A stretch of DNA of 64,000 bases from Rickettsiales bacterium (GTDB taxonomy: Bacteria > Pseudomonadota > Alphaproteobacteria > Rickettsiales > SXRF01): positions 62,001-126,000 of the forward strand of contig JAJTHB010000020.1 in assembly GCA_021299465.1 (NCBI GenBank), written 5' to 3'. This document shows positions 1 through 7,451 of this stretch, piece by piece. The notes under the pieces were generated by a model, which did not search any database, had not been told where the DNA came from, and saw only the letters and a list, made by a program, of their open reading frames with translations. The position numbers and the translations under genes are program-made. Each line of letters begins with the position of its first letter. Position 1 is the first letter of the stretch.

Positions 1-144
1 CCAGTTGACCCCGCCGCAGAGAAAAAAGCACAGGAAGCAAAAGAAGATGCTGACGAAGCTAAAAAAGGTAAAAACCGTGGCCGCGGTGGCGCTTCAAAGA
101 AAGCGCCTGTCGTAACGGTGAAGAAAACGCCCGGAAAGAAGTGA
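1..144 (+). CDS. rpsB: 30S ribosomal protein S2, C-terminal end (5' truncated)
   Basis: Open frame from the window edge to a TGA at 142-144, giving 47 residues rich in Lys, Ala and Glu (ending KKTPGKK). The conserved S2 core is outside the window. The call rests on context, because rpsB immediately precedes tsf in almost all bacteria and alphaproteobacterial S2 proteins often carry a charged, low-complexity C-terminal tail like this one. S2 belongs to the small ribosomal subunit head. The tail alone is not diagnostic, so identity is inferred from the neighbour. Confidence 0.75.
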   Translation, partial: PVDPAAEKKAQEAKEDADEAKKGKNRGRGGASKKAPVVTVKKTPGKK

Positions 145-148
145 GGGT

Positions 149-176
149 AAACCTTAGCGGCTTTGCCGCTTAGGTT
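149..176 (+). terminator. rpsB-tsf intergenic hairpin without U-tract
   Basis: A 12-bp stem with one T-T mismatch (150-161 paired with 165-176, loop TTT) starts six bases after the rpsB stop. No T-run follows, so it is more likely an attenuating or mRNA-stabilising hairpin that sets the rpsB/tsf ratio than a full terminator. Confidence 0.45.
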
Positions 177-180
177 CCTG

Positions 181-217
181 TCATCCCGGAATTTGCGAGG
201 CAAATATCTGGAGTCTC
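181..217. repeat. Dispersed palindromic repeat, family B, copy 1
   Basis: Imperfect palindrome centred on ATTTGC-GAG-GCAAAT, in the rpsB-tsf gap. Its reverse complement matches 52926-52959 at 28 of 34 positions, and all six differences are transitions, so the two are copies of one dispersed repeat. Confidence 0.6.
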
Positions 218-281
218 GCGCCATATATCAACAAATCCTGCAGGCGACTAAGTCGCTTGCAGGTTGACCAATGAGGAAACC

Positions 282-1190
282 ATGACCATCTCTGCAGAAC
301 AAATTAAAACCCTCCGTGAAACCACCGGCGCCGGTATGCTGGATTGCCGCAAAGCGCTCGCGGAAACGAATAACAACATGGAAGAAGCCATCGACTGGCT
401 ACGCAAAAAAGGCCTCTCGGCAGCTGCTAAAAAATCTGGTCGCGTGGCCGCTGAGGGCGTTGTTGCCGTCGCTGTAAAAGGCACCAAAGGCGCAGCGATT
501 GAGCTGAATTCCGAGACTGATTTCGTGGCGCGCAATGAACAGTTCCAGTCGCTCGCCAGCAAAATTGCCTCGCTCGCACTTGATCAAGGTTCCGATGTTG
601 AAAAGCTGAAAAGCTCAGTTGCTACCGATGTTACGAATGCCATCGCTACCATTGGCGAAAACATGAACCTGCGCCGCAGCGCGGTACTTTCTGTTTCCAA
701 AGGTTTGGTGTGCAGCTATGTGCACAATGCCGTTGCGCCGAACATGGGCAAAATTGCCATCCTGCTCGCCGTTGAGTCAGAAGGCGCTGCCGATAAGGTT
801 GAAGCTTTCGGCAAACAGATCGCGATGCACATTGCCGCGGCGCGTCCTGATGCGCTCACCACCGCTGATGTTGACGCAGGAAAGCTCGAGCGCGAGCGCG
901 CCATTTTCCGTGAGCAGGCTCAGGCTTCTGGCAAACCGGCCGACGTGATTGAAAAGATGGTCGAAGGCCGCGTTCGCAAGTACTACGAAGAAGTGGTGCT
1001 CATGGAGCAGCTCTTTGTCATCGACGGCAAAACCAAAATCTCGCAGGTAGTTGCTGACGCCGCCAAAACAGTAGGCGCGCCGGTGAAACTTGCCGGTTTC
1101 GTGCGCTTCCAGCTTGGTGAAGGTATCGAGAAGCAGCAAAGTGATTTCGCTGCTGAAGTTGCCGCTGCCGCTGGCACTGCGGCCGCCTGA
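282..1190 (+). CDS. tsf: Translation elongation factor Ts
   Basis: Nucleotide exchange factor that displaces GDP from EF-Tu in the cytoplasm. From the ATG at 282 it has 302 residues, normal for the family. The N-terminal UBA-like module (residues 1-50, with [12 protein letters not shown]) and the EF-Tu-contacting TDFVARN motif (79-85) are both present, followed by the two-part core. An in-frame TTG at 264 would add six residues, but the ATG at 282 has a GAGGA ribosome-binding site just upstream and matches the family start. It follows rpsB as expected and is closed by a strong terminator at 1208-1243. Confidence 0.97.
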   Translation: MTISAEQIKTLRETTGAGMLDCRKALAETNNNMEEAIDWLRKKGLSAAAKKSGRVAAEGVVAVAVKGTKGAAIELNSETDFVARNEQFQSLASKIASLALDQGSDVEKLKSSVATDVTNAIATIGENMNLRRSAVLSVSKGLVCSYVHNAVAPNMGKIAILLAVESEGAADKVEAFGKQIAMHIAAARPDALTTADVDAGKLERERAIFREQAQASGKPADVIEKMVEGRVRKYYEEVVLMEQLFVIDGKTKISQVVADAAKTVGAPVKLAGFVRFQLGEGIEKQQSDFAAEVAAAAGTAAA

Positions 1191-1207
1191 GACAACCCCA
1201 ATCGTTA

Positions 1208-1243
1208 GAAAAAAAGCCGCTCCTCACCGGGCGGCTTTTTTTT
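1208..1243 (+). terminator. Rho-independent terminator of tsf
   Basis: GCCGC/GCGGC stem extended by A/T pairs (about 1209-1220 with 1231-1242), ten-base loop, ending in a run of eight T. The T-run overlaps the stop codon of the convergent prepilin gene (1242-1244), and the A-rich left arm may let it work in both directions. Confidence 0.9.
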
Positions 1244-2108
1244 AATCTAAATTGACAATAGCGAGGCACTCAGGATTGGTTTTGAGCACATCATATTTAT
1301 TTCCCGCACGCATTTCGTTGTGAGTAGTGCCCTCCAAACAATCTGTATTGACATCCCATGCTCCGCCAAACCCCATCAAATTCCCTGTGAGAGGTCTTCC
1401 ATCATCCATCTTGATGTCCAGCGAAGCCAATTCTGCGCCGGTAAATATGCCGCAGCGATCATCCCAGAATTTCATATCGGTCGGCGCGCCATTGCTAAAA
1501 TTACAGGCCACCGCCCATAGCCAGTTTGAACCGCGCCGATAATCAAATGCAACTCCGTTTGGCCAATCATAAAGCGGAGGATTTCGACCATCAGCAAGGG
1601 TAATAAATGCATCGGTGTTGTTGGGAAAAAAGCCGCCCTTGCGATTCATTCGAAGCGTCGGCAACCCTTGTACAATTGTGCCTATCTCGACAGACGAGTC
1701 AGAAATCATATTGGCAAGGCGCAATTGTTTGAAAAACCCAGTCACTTCATGACTTAAACGCCAATCCGCCATGGGATCCTGATCGTAGGTTTGACCGTTG
1801 CTATTCTCAATGCGGCCATTACCATTGCCATTACATATACCTTCATCAATCTCATTCGCGCAGTTAGGATCTACGGGCGAGAATAGCTGGGTTGCAACCA
1901 AACAATCACCCGGAAAACAATTATACTTCAGCTTGAAGGCATTCACTGCTGTCTGGATTTCATAAAACTGCGACACTTGCGTGCGTATTTCAGCTGCGCG
2001 GATAAGATCCCTGCCGATAAGCACACCCGCCGCCAGCAAACCGATAATCACCAGGACAATCGATAGCTCAATCAGCGTAAAACCACGTTTCGTAATCATG
2101 TTCAGCAT
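1242..2108 (-). CDS. Orphan type IV prepilin / pseudopilin-like protein
   Basis: 288 residues beginning with a short basic leader and the class III signal KRGFTLIELSIVLVIIGLL. Prepilin peptidase would cut between Gly and Phe, leaving a mature N-terminal Phe, and Glu+5 is present. The hydrophobic helix (about residues 10-32) is followed by a polar C-terminal domain with several Cys pairs (NCFPGDC, CANEIDEGIC, CNFSNG, DDRCG). Such proteins form type IV pili or type II secretion pseudopili. No other pilus or secretion gene is in the window, so it is an orphan here and its machine is unknown. The size suggests a minor pilin or pseudopilin rather than a major one. An in-frame ATG at 2099 is an alternative start. 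Confidence 0.8.
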   Translation of the reverse strand: MLNMITKRGFTLIELSIVLVIIGLLAAGVLIGRDLIRAAEIRTQVSQFYEIQTAVNAFKLKYNCFPGDCLVATQLFSPVDPNCANEIDEGICNGNGNGRIENSNGQTYDQDPMADWRLSHEVTGFFKQLRLANMISDSSVEIGTIVQGLPTLRMNRKGGFFPNNTDAFITLADGRNPPLYDWPNGVAFDYRRGSNWLWAVACNFSNGAPTDMKFWDDRCGIFTGAELASLDIKMDDGRPLTGNLMGFGGAWDVNTDCLEGTTHNEMRAGNKYDVLKTNPECLAIVNLD

Positions 2109-2163
2109 CTTACCAGAACAAGACTAATGAACAATTAACAAGCTGTTAATCACTGTTTTTGTA

Positions 2164-2192
2164 TTGAAGTAAGCATACGGCAAGTTTATAAG
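2164..2192 (+). promoter_or_regulatory. Candidate sigma-70 promoter of the DUF2333 gene
   Basis: TTGAAG (2164-2169), a 17-base spacer and TATAAG (2187-2192). The ATG at 2199 lies only six bases past the -10, so transcription would begin at or near the start codon and give a leaderless mRNA. Predicted by eye. Confidence 0.45.
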
Positions 2193-2198
2193 CAGCGC

Positions 2199-3143
2199 AT
2201 GAAACGATTGCTGGACTTCATTAAAACCCTTCCGCGTGCTGTCGCTGTCCTGCTGATCAGTATTTTTTTATTTGTTTTAGTGGTTTATTACCCGGTCGGC
2301 ATGGTCTGGGTACATACGGTGGATGATTCGCCGGACTATAATATCTCCGAATTTGAAATTGAAGGTGGCAGCCATGCCGTGGCAGCTGCAACTGCGCTTG
2401 TTGACCGTGAAATCAACCAGCATCACTGGACACCAAGCGATCCATTTTTCTATCCTGGTGCGGCGCTGACCCGCATGCCCGCCTTCCAGCGCGGCATCAT
2501 GGCGACGATCGCCCGCTTCACCATTGAGCTATCCGACCAGATCGCACGTACACGCGGCTCCTCCGGTGTGGATGAAGATGTGCAGAAAGCCAACGGCCTG
2601 TTTAATTACTCGCCCTATGTCTGGATGTGGGATTTGAACACCTCGTGGCTTCCCACCGCTTCCTCCGCCACGCAATATCGTGCAGGCCTAGAATCACTCA
2701 TGCGCTACAACCAGCGCCTTGCCAAAAATGAAGCGGTGTTTGAACGTCGCGCTGATAACCTGCTCGAAGCAATGAACCGTATGGCAGCCGATCTTGGCTC
2801 CTCTTCTTCCGACATCAGCCATTATATTGAAGGCAGCAGCCAATCTTCCTTTGGTTCGGCGGCAGAGCTGTTTTATTTCACCAAAGGACGGCTTTACGCC
2901 AATTACATGATTCTATCGGCACTGCAGAAAGATTATGCAGTGGTGATCGAAGAGCGCCAGCTTTCCAATGCGTGGGCAAAAATGCTTGAATCCTTGCGCA
3001 TCGGCATGTCATACAACCATTTCTTCGTGCTGAATTTCAGCCCGGATAGCACCCTGCTTGCCAATCACCTCGCGAGCCAGGGCTTCTACCTCATGCGCGC
3101 CCGCACGCAAATGCGCGAGATCACGGATATTTTGTTGAAGTGA
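2199..3143 (+). CDS. DUF2333 family inner-membrane-anchored protein
   Basis: 314 residues. A single N-terminal membrane segment (about 15-35, VAVLLISIFLFVLVVYYPVG) is followed by a long, mostly helical region on the outer face of the membrane. The length and features such as YNISEFEIEGGSHAVAAA and FYFTKGRLYANYMIL match the DUF2333 family of proteobacteria, whose function is not established. It is transcribed alone between the divergent prepilin gene and pyrH. The last 80 or so residues are the most conserved-looking part. Function unknown. Confidence 0.75.
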   Translation: MKRLLDFIKTLPRAVAVLLISIFLFVLVVYYPVGMVWVHTVDDSPDYNISEFEIEGGSHAVAAATALVDREINQHHWTPSDPFFYPGAALTRMPAFQRGIMATIARFTIELSDQIARTRGSSGVDEDVQKANGLFNYSPYVWMWDLNTSWLPTASSATQYRAGLESLMRYNQRLAKNEAVFERRADNLLEAMNRMAADLGSSSSDISHYIEGSSQSSFGSAAELFYFTKGRLYANYMILSALQKDYAVVIEERQLSNAWAKMLESLRIGMSYNHFFVLNFSPDSTLLANHLASQGFYLMRARTQMREITDILLK

Positions 3144-3150
3144 GATTCTC

Positions 3151-3207
3151 ATCCCCGCGAAAGCGTGGATCCTGTACTTAGTTCAGGATTCCTGCTTTTG
3201 CAGGAAT
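3151..3207. repeat. Composite palindromic element, family A, copy 1 (intergenic)
   Basis: Two 20-bp palindromes, ATCCCCGCGAAAGCGTGGAT (3151-3170) and ATTCCTGCTTTTGCAGGAAT (3188-3207), joined by a spacer that opens with CCTG and ends with CAGG. The same layout recurs at 58058-58127, and a variant at 59033-59126. It starts eight bases after the DUF2333 stop. Confidence 0.75.
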
Positions 3208-3272
3208 GACAAGTAAAGCGGTGATGACGAACCAGTTGCATCCCCAGTCATTCCATATTAAACCACTTCATC

Positions 3273-4010
3273 ATGACCAAAACAAACAAATCCAAACCTC
3301 TGTACAAACGCATCCTGCTCAAGCTCTCCGGCGAGGCGCTGATGGGCGATCAGGGTTATGGCCAGGACGCAAAAACCATCGAACGCATCTGCCGCGATAT
3401 TAAAAGCGCGATGAATATTGGCATTGAAGTGTGCGTCGTCGTCGGCGGCGGGAATATTTTCCGCGGCATTCAGGGCGCGGCAAGCGGCATGGAGCGCGCT
3501 TCCGCCGATTATATGGGCATGCTCGCCACCGTGCTGAACGCGCTTGCTATTCAAAATACGCTGGAGCGCATGGACGTGGAAACGCGCGTGCTTTCCGCCA
3601 TTTCCATGATGCAGATTTGCGAGCCTTACATTCGCCGCCGCGCCGAGCGGCATATGGAACGCGGTCGCGTCGTCATCTTCGCCGCAGGCACCGGCAACCC
3701 GTTTTTTACCACCGACACTGCCGCTGCGCTACGCGCCAATGAAATGGGCTGTGATGTGATTATGAAAGCCACGCAGGTGGATGGCGTCTATACCGCCGAC
3801 CCGAAAAAAGATAAAAAAGCCAAGCATCTGGCAAAACTTTCCTATCACGAAGTGCTGGTGCGCGATTTGAAAGTGATGGATGCCTCGGCCATTTCACTCG
3901 CCCGCGAAAACCAGATTCCGATTCTGGTATTTTCCGTTGAAAACAAAGACTCCATCGCCCAGGCCGCCATGGGCAAAGGCAAGTTTACGCTGATTACGGA
4001 TAAAAAATAA
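3273..4010 (+). CDS. pyrH: UMP kinase (uridylate kinase)
   Basis: Phosphorylates UMP to UDP with ATP in pyrimidine nucleotide synthesis; a hexamer of the amino-acid-kinase fold. 245 residues. The phosphate-binding LKLSGEAL (16-23), GGGNIFRG (58-65) and the nucleotide-binding [14 protein letters not shown] region near residue 175 are all present. The gene sits in the usual tsf-pyrH-frr series, although here it is separated from frr by about 1.4 kb containing two secreted-protein genes and decayed copies of the pyrH end and the frr start. A terminator follows directly, so frr must have its own promoter. Confidence 0.97.
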   Translation: MTKTNKSKPLYKRILLKLSGEALMGDQGYGQDAKTIERICRDIKSAMNIGIEVCVVVGGGNIFRGIQGAASGMERASADYMGMLATVLNALAIQNTLERMDVETRVLSAISMMQICEPYIRRRAERHMERGRVVIFAAGTGNPFFTTDTAAALRANEMGCDVIMKATQVDGVYTADPKKDKKAKHLAKLSYHEVLVRDLKVMDASAISLARENQIPILVFSVENKDSIAQAAMGKGKFTLITDKK

Positions 4011-4044
4011 CACCCTGCAAGGTTGAATTTGCAGGGTGTTTTTT
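4009..4044. terminator. Bidirectional terminator between pyrH and the 4091-4459 gene
   Basis: Perfect 12-bp stem (4009-4020 AACACCCTGCAA with 4029-4040) and 8-base loop, followed by T-rich sequence on both strands. It overlaps the last base pair of the pyrH stop codon and also terminates the convergent small gene. Confidence 0.92.
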
Positions 4045-4090
4045 AATATATCCCGTTTCTTGATGGGTTTTTATTATTGAGGTCGCCGCA

Positions 4091-4459
4091 TTATTTCGGG
4101 ATAAAATCGGGATCATAATAGCTGCAATTTTCATTCCTCTCTTTTGTAAGTGCCTCCAACTCATCGGTTATATCTGCACAAGGGCCGTAAGGATAGCTGG
4201 GATAATCGCACAATTCTAATTGTGTTGGATTTGCTAGTCTGCATCCTTCTAAGCACCGCTTCCACTGGCTGGCTGCACGAACCATTCTTTCATGCAGCTC
4301 TGCACAATATGTATCATAAATCATAAACGGCGATATAAAATCTGCACTTGCTGGAGGTGTACTCTGCCCTGAAACCCTATTATTCGCCGCCTGAGCCGGT
4401 ACGCTCATCATGGCAATACCCAGCGCCATTACGGATATAATTAATGCTATTTTTTTCAT
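4091..4459 (-). CDS. Small secreted cysteine-rich protein A
   Basis: 122 residues, family not recognised. A clear Sec signal peptide (MKKIALIISVMALGIAMM, predicted cut after AQA at residue 24) precedes a mature domain with several Cys, including pairs spaced about 17-18 residues apart in predicted helices (YCAELHERM...KRC; PCADITDEL...NENC), suggesting disulfide-linked helical hairpins in the periplasm. An AGGAG ribosome-binding site lies just upstream. It appears paralogous to the 4867-5226 gene: same strand, same signal start (MKKI), same Cys spacing, and both sit inside the two halves of a tandem duplication. Function unknown. Confidence 0.7.
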   Translation of the reverse strand: MKKIALIISVMALGIAMMSVPAQAANNRVSGQSTPPASADFISPFMIYDTYCAELHERMVRAASQWKRCLEGCRLANPTQLELCDYPSYPYGPCADITDELEALTKERNENCSYYDPDFIPK

Positions 4460-4631
4460 GTTGATAGTCTCCTGTGTCTATATTGCGCGGGATGAGCCTT
4501 TATTTTTAATTAATTTACTTTAACACCCCCCCTAAAGAATCAATTAATTTTAAATGACGTTTTTGTGACAGCTTTATTAATTATTAATTAATTTATAAAT
4601 ATGTCACTGCAAAAGCTAAATAGACAAGAAG

Positions 4632-4803
4632 TAAAATAATCCTTGCGTAACCGCCACTTGGCGCTACTCTCTGGCTCTATTCAACCACCTGATGGGAATG
4701 CCCTATGACCGCTGACATCAATGAACTCCGCCGCCGTATGGAAGGCGCTTAAATTCCTTCATTTTGAGTTTGGTGGCCTGCGCACCGGCCGCGCCACCGC
4801 TGC
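4632..4803 (+). pseudogene. frr: Decayed copy of the frr upstream region and first ~33 codons
   Basis: From TAAAAT...AATCCTTGC at 4632 to about 4803 the sequence matches 5362-5535, which is the functional frr leader plus start. The copied start codon is at 4705. After 15 codons ([15 protein letters not shown]) a two-base deletion creates a TAA stop, and the similarity continues through GAGTTTGGTGGCCTGCGC before breaking off. The copy is therefore dead. Together with the pyrH fragment that follows it marks the joint of a tandem duplication. The region 4460-4866 otherwise holds only AT-rich DNA serving the gene at 4091-4459. Confidence 0.88.
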
Positions 4804-4807
4804 TCAA

Positions 4808-4846
4808 GGCAAAGGCAAGTTTACAGTAATTAAAGACAAAAAATAA
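4808..4846 (+). pseudogene. pyrH: Decayed copy of the pyrH 3' end
   Basis: Encodes GKGKFTVIKDKK and a stop, against [12 protein letters not shown] at the true pyrH end (3972-4010). It directly follows the frr fragment. The order frr-start then pyrH-end is the junction expected when the segment pyrH-end/small gene/frr-start is duplicated in tandem. Confidence 0.85.
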
Positions 4847-4866
4847 ACGTAATTCTGCTTACGAAA

Positions 4867-5226
4867 TTATTCTATTGAAATTTCCAGATCTTGTGAGTTC
4901 TGTATTGTGTCTCTAAAAGGACGATTAGGGCCGCAATATTTCAGCAGTCTTTTTACTTCTATCACTCTATCTTCAATCGCCCTACATTCCTCAGCGGTCC
5001 ATGTATTATCTTCACAATATAAAAACTGCTTTCCCCTGAGATTATCTAATTCATGCCAAAGATCTGCACACATCTTAACTACCTTCGGAAGAGTAGGATT
5101 CATGAGCGCCACAGGAGTATTTGCATTCTCCATCCCTTCGGTTTTCGATTGAAATATATCATTTGCCACAGCGTAAGATGAAGCGCTAAAAAGAAGAATA
5201 GATGATAGAATCAATATTTTTTTCAT
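4867..5226 (-). CDS. Small secreted cysteine-containing protein B (paralogue of A)
   Basis: 119 residues from the ATG at 5226, which has an AAGGGGA ribosome-binding site; an upstream in-frame start at 5271 would add 15 residues ahead of the signal peptide and is unlikely. The signal peptide is MKKILILSSILLFSASSYA. The mature part carries four Cys as two pairs (MCADLWHEL...YC and ECRAIEDRV...YC) spaced 17-18 residues apart, the same pattern as protein A. Likely a periplasmic or exported helical-hairpin protein stabilised by disulfides. It occupies the second half of the pyrH-frr duplication. No known family recognised. Confidence 0.68.
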   Translation of the reverse strand: MKKILILSSILLFSASSYAVANDIFQSKTEGMENANTPVALMNPTLPKVVKMCADLWHELDNLRGKQFLYCEDNTWTAEECRAIEDRVIEVKRLLKYCGPNRPFRDTIQNSQDLEISIE

Positions 5227-5366
5227 ATTTGTCCCCTTGATGATAAATTTATAAAAATTTTCTGTTAACATGAATATTGGAATAGGTTGATCCTAGCATC
5301 CGCGCCTTAAAGATTAGATAAGTTTTGGCTACAATTTAACTCAAATGTCATCCATCTAAAATAAAA

Positions 5367-5372
5367 TATAAT
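5367..5372 (+). promoter_or_regulatory. Candidate -10 of the frr promoter
   Basis: Perfect TATAAT 64 bases upstream of the frr ATG. No good -35 is visible. In the dead frr copy (4632 on) this spot has lost two bases. Because pyrH is closed by a terminator, a promoter is needed hereabouts. Confidence 0.35.
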
Positions 5373-5435
5373 CCTTGCACTAGCAGTGCTTAGCGCTACT
5401 CTTCTGCCTGTTCAACACAACTGATGGGTATTGCT

Positions 5436-5984
5436 ATGACCGCTGACATCAACGAACTGCGCCGCCGCATGGAAGGCGCGCTGAAATCCCTCCACTCCGA
5501 GTTTGGTGGCCTTCGCACCGGCCGCGCCAACGCCGCGCTGCTCGATAACATCATGGTCGATGCTTATGGTTCGATGACGCCGCTCAACCAAGTCGGCAAT
5601 ATCAGCGTGCCGGAGTCACACATGCTCTCGGTGCAGGTGTGGGATAAAGGCGTGGTAAAGGCGGTGGAAAAAGCGATCAATGCCGCTGGGCTTGGCGTGA
5701 ATGCCATTGCTGACGGCCAGCTGGTGCGCGTTCCGATTCCGCCGCTCTCGCAAGAGCGCCGCGTTGAGCTTTCCAAAATCGCGGGTAAATATGCCGAAGC
5801 CGCGAAAGTATCGGTGCGCAACATCCGCCGCGATGGCAATGACGCCCTCAAAAAAATGGAAAAAGAAATGGGCAAGGATGATGTGAAAAAACGTGAAGGC
5901 GAAATCCAGAAACTGACCGATGAATTTATCAAAAAAATGGATGACGCGCTCGCGGTGAAGGAAAAAGAGATTCTTGGGAATTAG
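5436..5984 (+). CDS. frr: Ribosome recycling factor
   Basis: Splits post-termination ribosomes together with EF-G. 182 residues from the ATG at 5436, the usual length. It shows the N-terminal helix ([19 protein letters not shown]), the conserved [11 protein letters not shown] and [10 protein letters not shown] segments and the C-terminal three-helix coiled coil. An in-frame ATG exists at 5424, but in the decayed duplicate the equivalent upstream ATG is out of frame with the conserved MTADIN start, which argues for 5436. Separated from pyrH by a terminator and two small minus-strand genes. Its TAG stop abuts a palindromic repeat that runs into uppS. Confidence 0.96.
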   Translation: MTADINELRRRMEGALKSLHSEFGGLRTGRANAALLDNIMVDAYGSMTPLNQVGNISVPESHMLSVQVWDKGVVKAVEKAINAAGLGVNAIADGQLVRVPIPPLSQERRVELSKIAGKYAEAAKVSVRNIRRDGNDALKKMEKEMGKDDVKKREGEIQKLTDEFIKKMDDALAVKEKEILGN

Positions 5985-6073
5985 GGTTCCGGGGTCGGGG
6001 ATCAGGGAAAATTATTATGAACTCCGCTTCGCTGACCGCTTCTTCCCGACCCCCGACCCCTGCCCCCCGATCC
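5985..6073. repeat. G/C-word palindrome spanning the frr-uppS junction
   Basis: Left arm 5985-6008 (GGTCGGGGATCAGGGA) and right arm about 6044-6073 (TCCCGACCCCCGACCCC...) are inverted versions of the same short word. The loop holds the uppS start codon (6017); the left arm provides AGGGA as its ribosome-binding site, and the right arm encodes Pro-rich residues 10-19 of UppS. Confidence 0.65.
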
Positions 6074-6769
6074 TTACCACAACATGTGGCAATCATCATG
6101 GATGGTAATGGCCGCTGGGCCAAAGCTCGCATGCTGCCGCGCAGCGCTGGCCATAAGAAAGGTGCTGATTCGCTACGCCGCACGATGGAATCCTGCCGCG
6201 ATGCGGGCGTGAAATACCTCACTGTCTACGCCTTCTCTTCTGAAAATTGGAAACGCCCCAAGGAAGAAATCAGTGACCTGATGCAGCTCCTCAAGCATTA
6301 CCTCGAAAAAGAATTACCAGAGCTCAAGAAGAATGACATTTGCCTGCGCTTCATCGGGGATTTTTCACGCCTCGATAGCGACATGCAGGAACGCATCCAG
6401 CAAGCAATGCAGGAAACCGAAGCCAATCGATCATTTAATCTGACCGTGGCGCTGTCCTATGGCAGCAGGCAGGAGATCACCCGCGCGATGCAATCGATCG
6501 CAAAAGATATCGAAGCCGGAACGATTCGCGCCAGCGATATCACCGAAGACCTTGTAAACAAAACACTCGATACGGCAAACCTGCCGGAGCCAGATCTACT
6601 CATCCGCACCGGCGGTGAGCACCGCATTTCCAATTTCCTGCTCTGGCAATCGGCCTACACGGAGTTTTATTTCACTGATACGCTCTGGCCGGATTTTGAC
6701 GCAGCCCATCTGAATGAAGCGTTGGCAGATTTTGCCACGCGTGAAAGGCGCTATGGAACCGCAGAATAA
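6017..6769 (+). CDS. uppS: Undecaprenyl diphosphate synthase
   Basis: Cis-prenyltransferase that condenses isopentenyl diphosphate onto farnesyl diphosphate to make the C55 carrier used for peptidoglycan and other glycans. 250 residues. The catalytic Asp is in IMDGNGRWA (Asp29), followed by the SSENWKRP segment and the C-terminal RTGGEHRISNFLLWQ motif for substrate binding. The family core begins near residue 20; the preceding Ser/Pro/Thr-rich stretch is encoded by a palindromic repeat and looks acquired. It overlaps cdsA by 17 bases, so the two are translationally linked. Confidence 0.95.
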   Translation: MNSASLTASSRPPTPAPRSLPQHVAIIMDGNGRWAKARMLPRSAGHKKGADSLRRTMESCRDAGVKYLTVYAFSSENWKRPKEEISDLMQLLKHYLEKELPELKKNDICLRFIGDFSRLDSDMQERIQQAMQETEANRSFNLTVALSYGSRQEITRAMQSIAKDIEAGTIRASDITEDLVNKTLDTANLPEPDLLIRTGGEHRISNFLLWQSAYTEFYFTDTLWPDFDAAHLNEALADFATRERRYGTAE

Positions 6770-7451
6770 CGAGATTATCAGCCGCTGGGATGGCCTGAAG
6801 CTGCGCGCGATCTCCGGCGCGGTGATGATTATATTGCTACTGGCCGCAGAATGGATTGGCGGCTGGTTATTTATGCTGGTGGTGGTAATGGCCGCGCTCA
6901 TTATGATGAAAGAATGGAACGCGCTTACCGAAGGCGAAGACGAACGCTGGAAACTCGCCGGTTACTTCTACGTTGCCCTACCCTGCGCTTCACTGATCTG
7001 GCTGCGGAATCTCAATTTTCCCAGTGACCTGAATGGCGGCGCGCATGTGGTGCTGTATCTGCTGTTTGTCGTATGGGCGACGGATATCGGCGCTTATTTC
7101 GCCGGCAAACGCATCGGTGGGCCCAAGCTCGCGCCGAGCCTTAGCCCAAACAAAACCTGGGCAGGACTTGCAGGGGGTATGCTAGCCGCCGCCATCATTG
7201 GTGCGATTAGCGCCAGCTTCACCCCTTATCCATTAAGTGTCCTTAGCTGCGCGCTACTGGCTGTGTTACTTGCAGTTGTTGCGCAGATAGGCGATTTGTT
7301 TGAGTCATGGCTCAAGCGCCGCGCTGGCGTCAAAGATAGTGGCACCCTCATACCTGGCCATGGCGGCCTGCTTGATCGCATTGATGGGCTCGTCACAGCC
7401 ACGCCCTGTTTTGCACTGATTGTGTACCTATCAGGCGTTGTGAGCGCATGA
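6753..7451 (+). CDS. cdsA: Phosphatidate cytidylyltransferase (CDP-diglyceride synthase)
   Basis: Integral membrane enzyme that makes CDP-diacylglycerol from phosphatidate and CTP, the precursor of all phospholipids. 232 residues from the ATG at 6753; an in-frame start at 6714 would lie deeper inside uppS and is less likely. Several hydrophobic segments are followed by the signature SPNKTWAGLAGG, GDLFESWLKRRAGVKDSG and IPGHGGLLDRIDGL, which carry the metal- and CTP-binding acidic residues. Shorter than the E. coli enzyme but normal for alphaproteobacteria. It overlaps the dxr start (ATGA). Confidence 0.94.
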   Translation: MEPQNNEIISRWDGLKLRAISGAVMIILLLAAEWIGGWLFMLVVVMAALIMMKEWNALTEGEDERWKLAGYFYVALPCASLIWLRNLNFPSDLNGGAHVVLYLLFVVWATDIGAYFAGKRIGGPKLAPSLSPNKTWAGLAGGMLAAAIIGAISASFTPYPLSVLSCALLAVLLAVVAQIGDLFESWLKRRAGVKDSGTLIPGHGGLLDRIDGLVTATPCFALIVYLSGVVSA

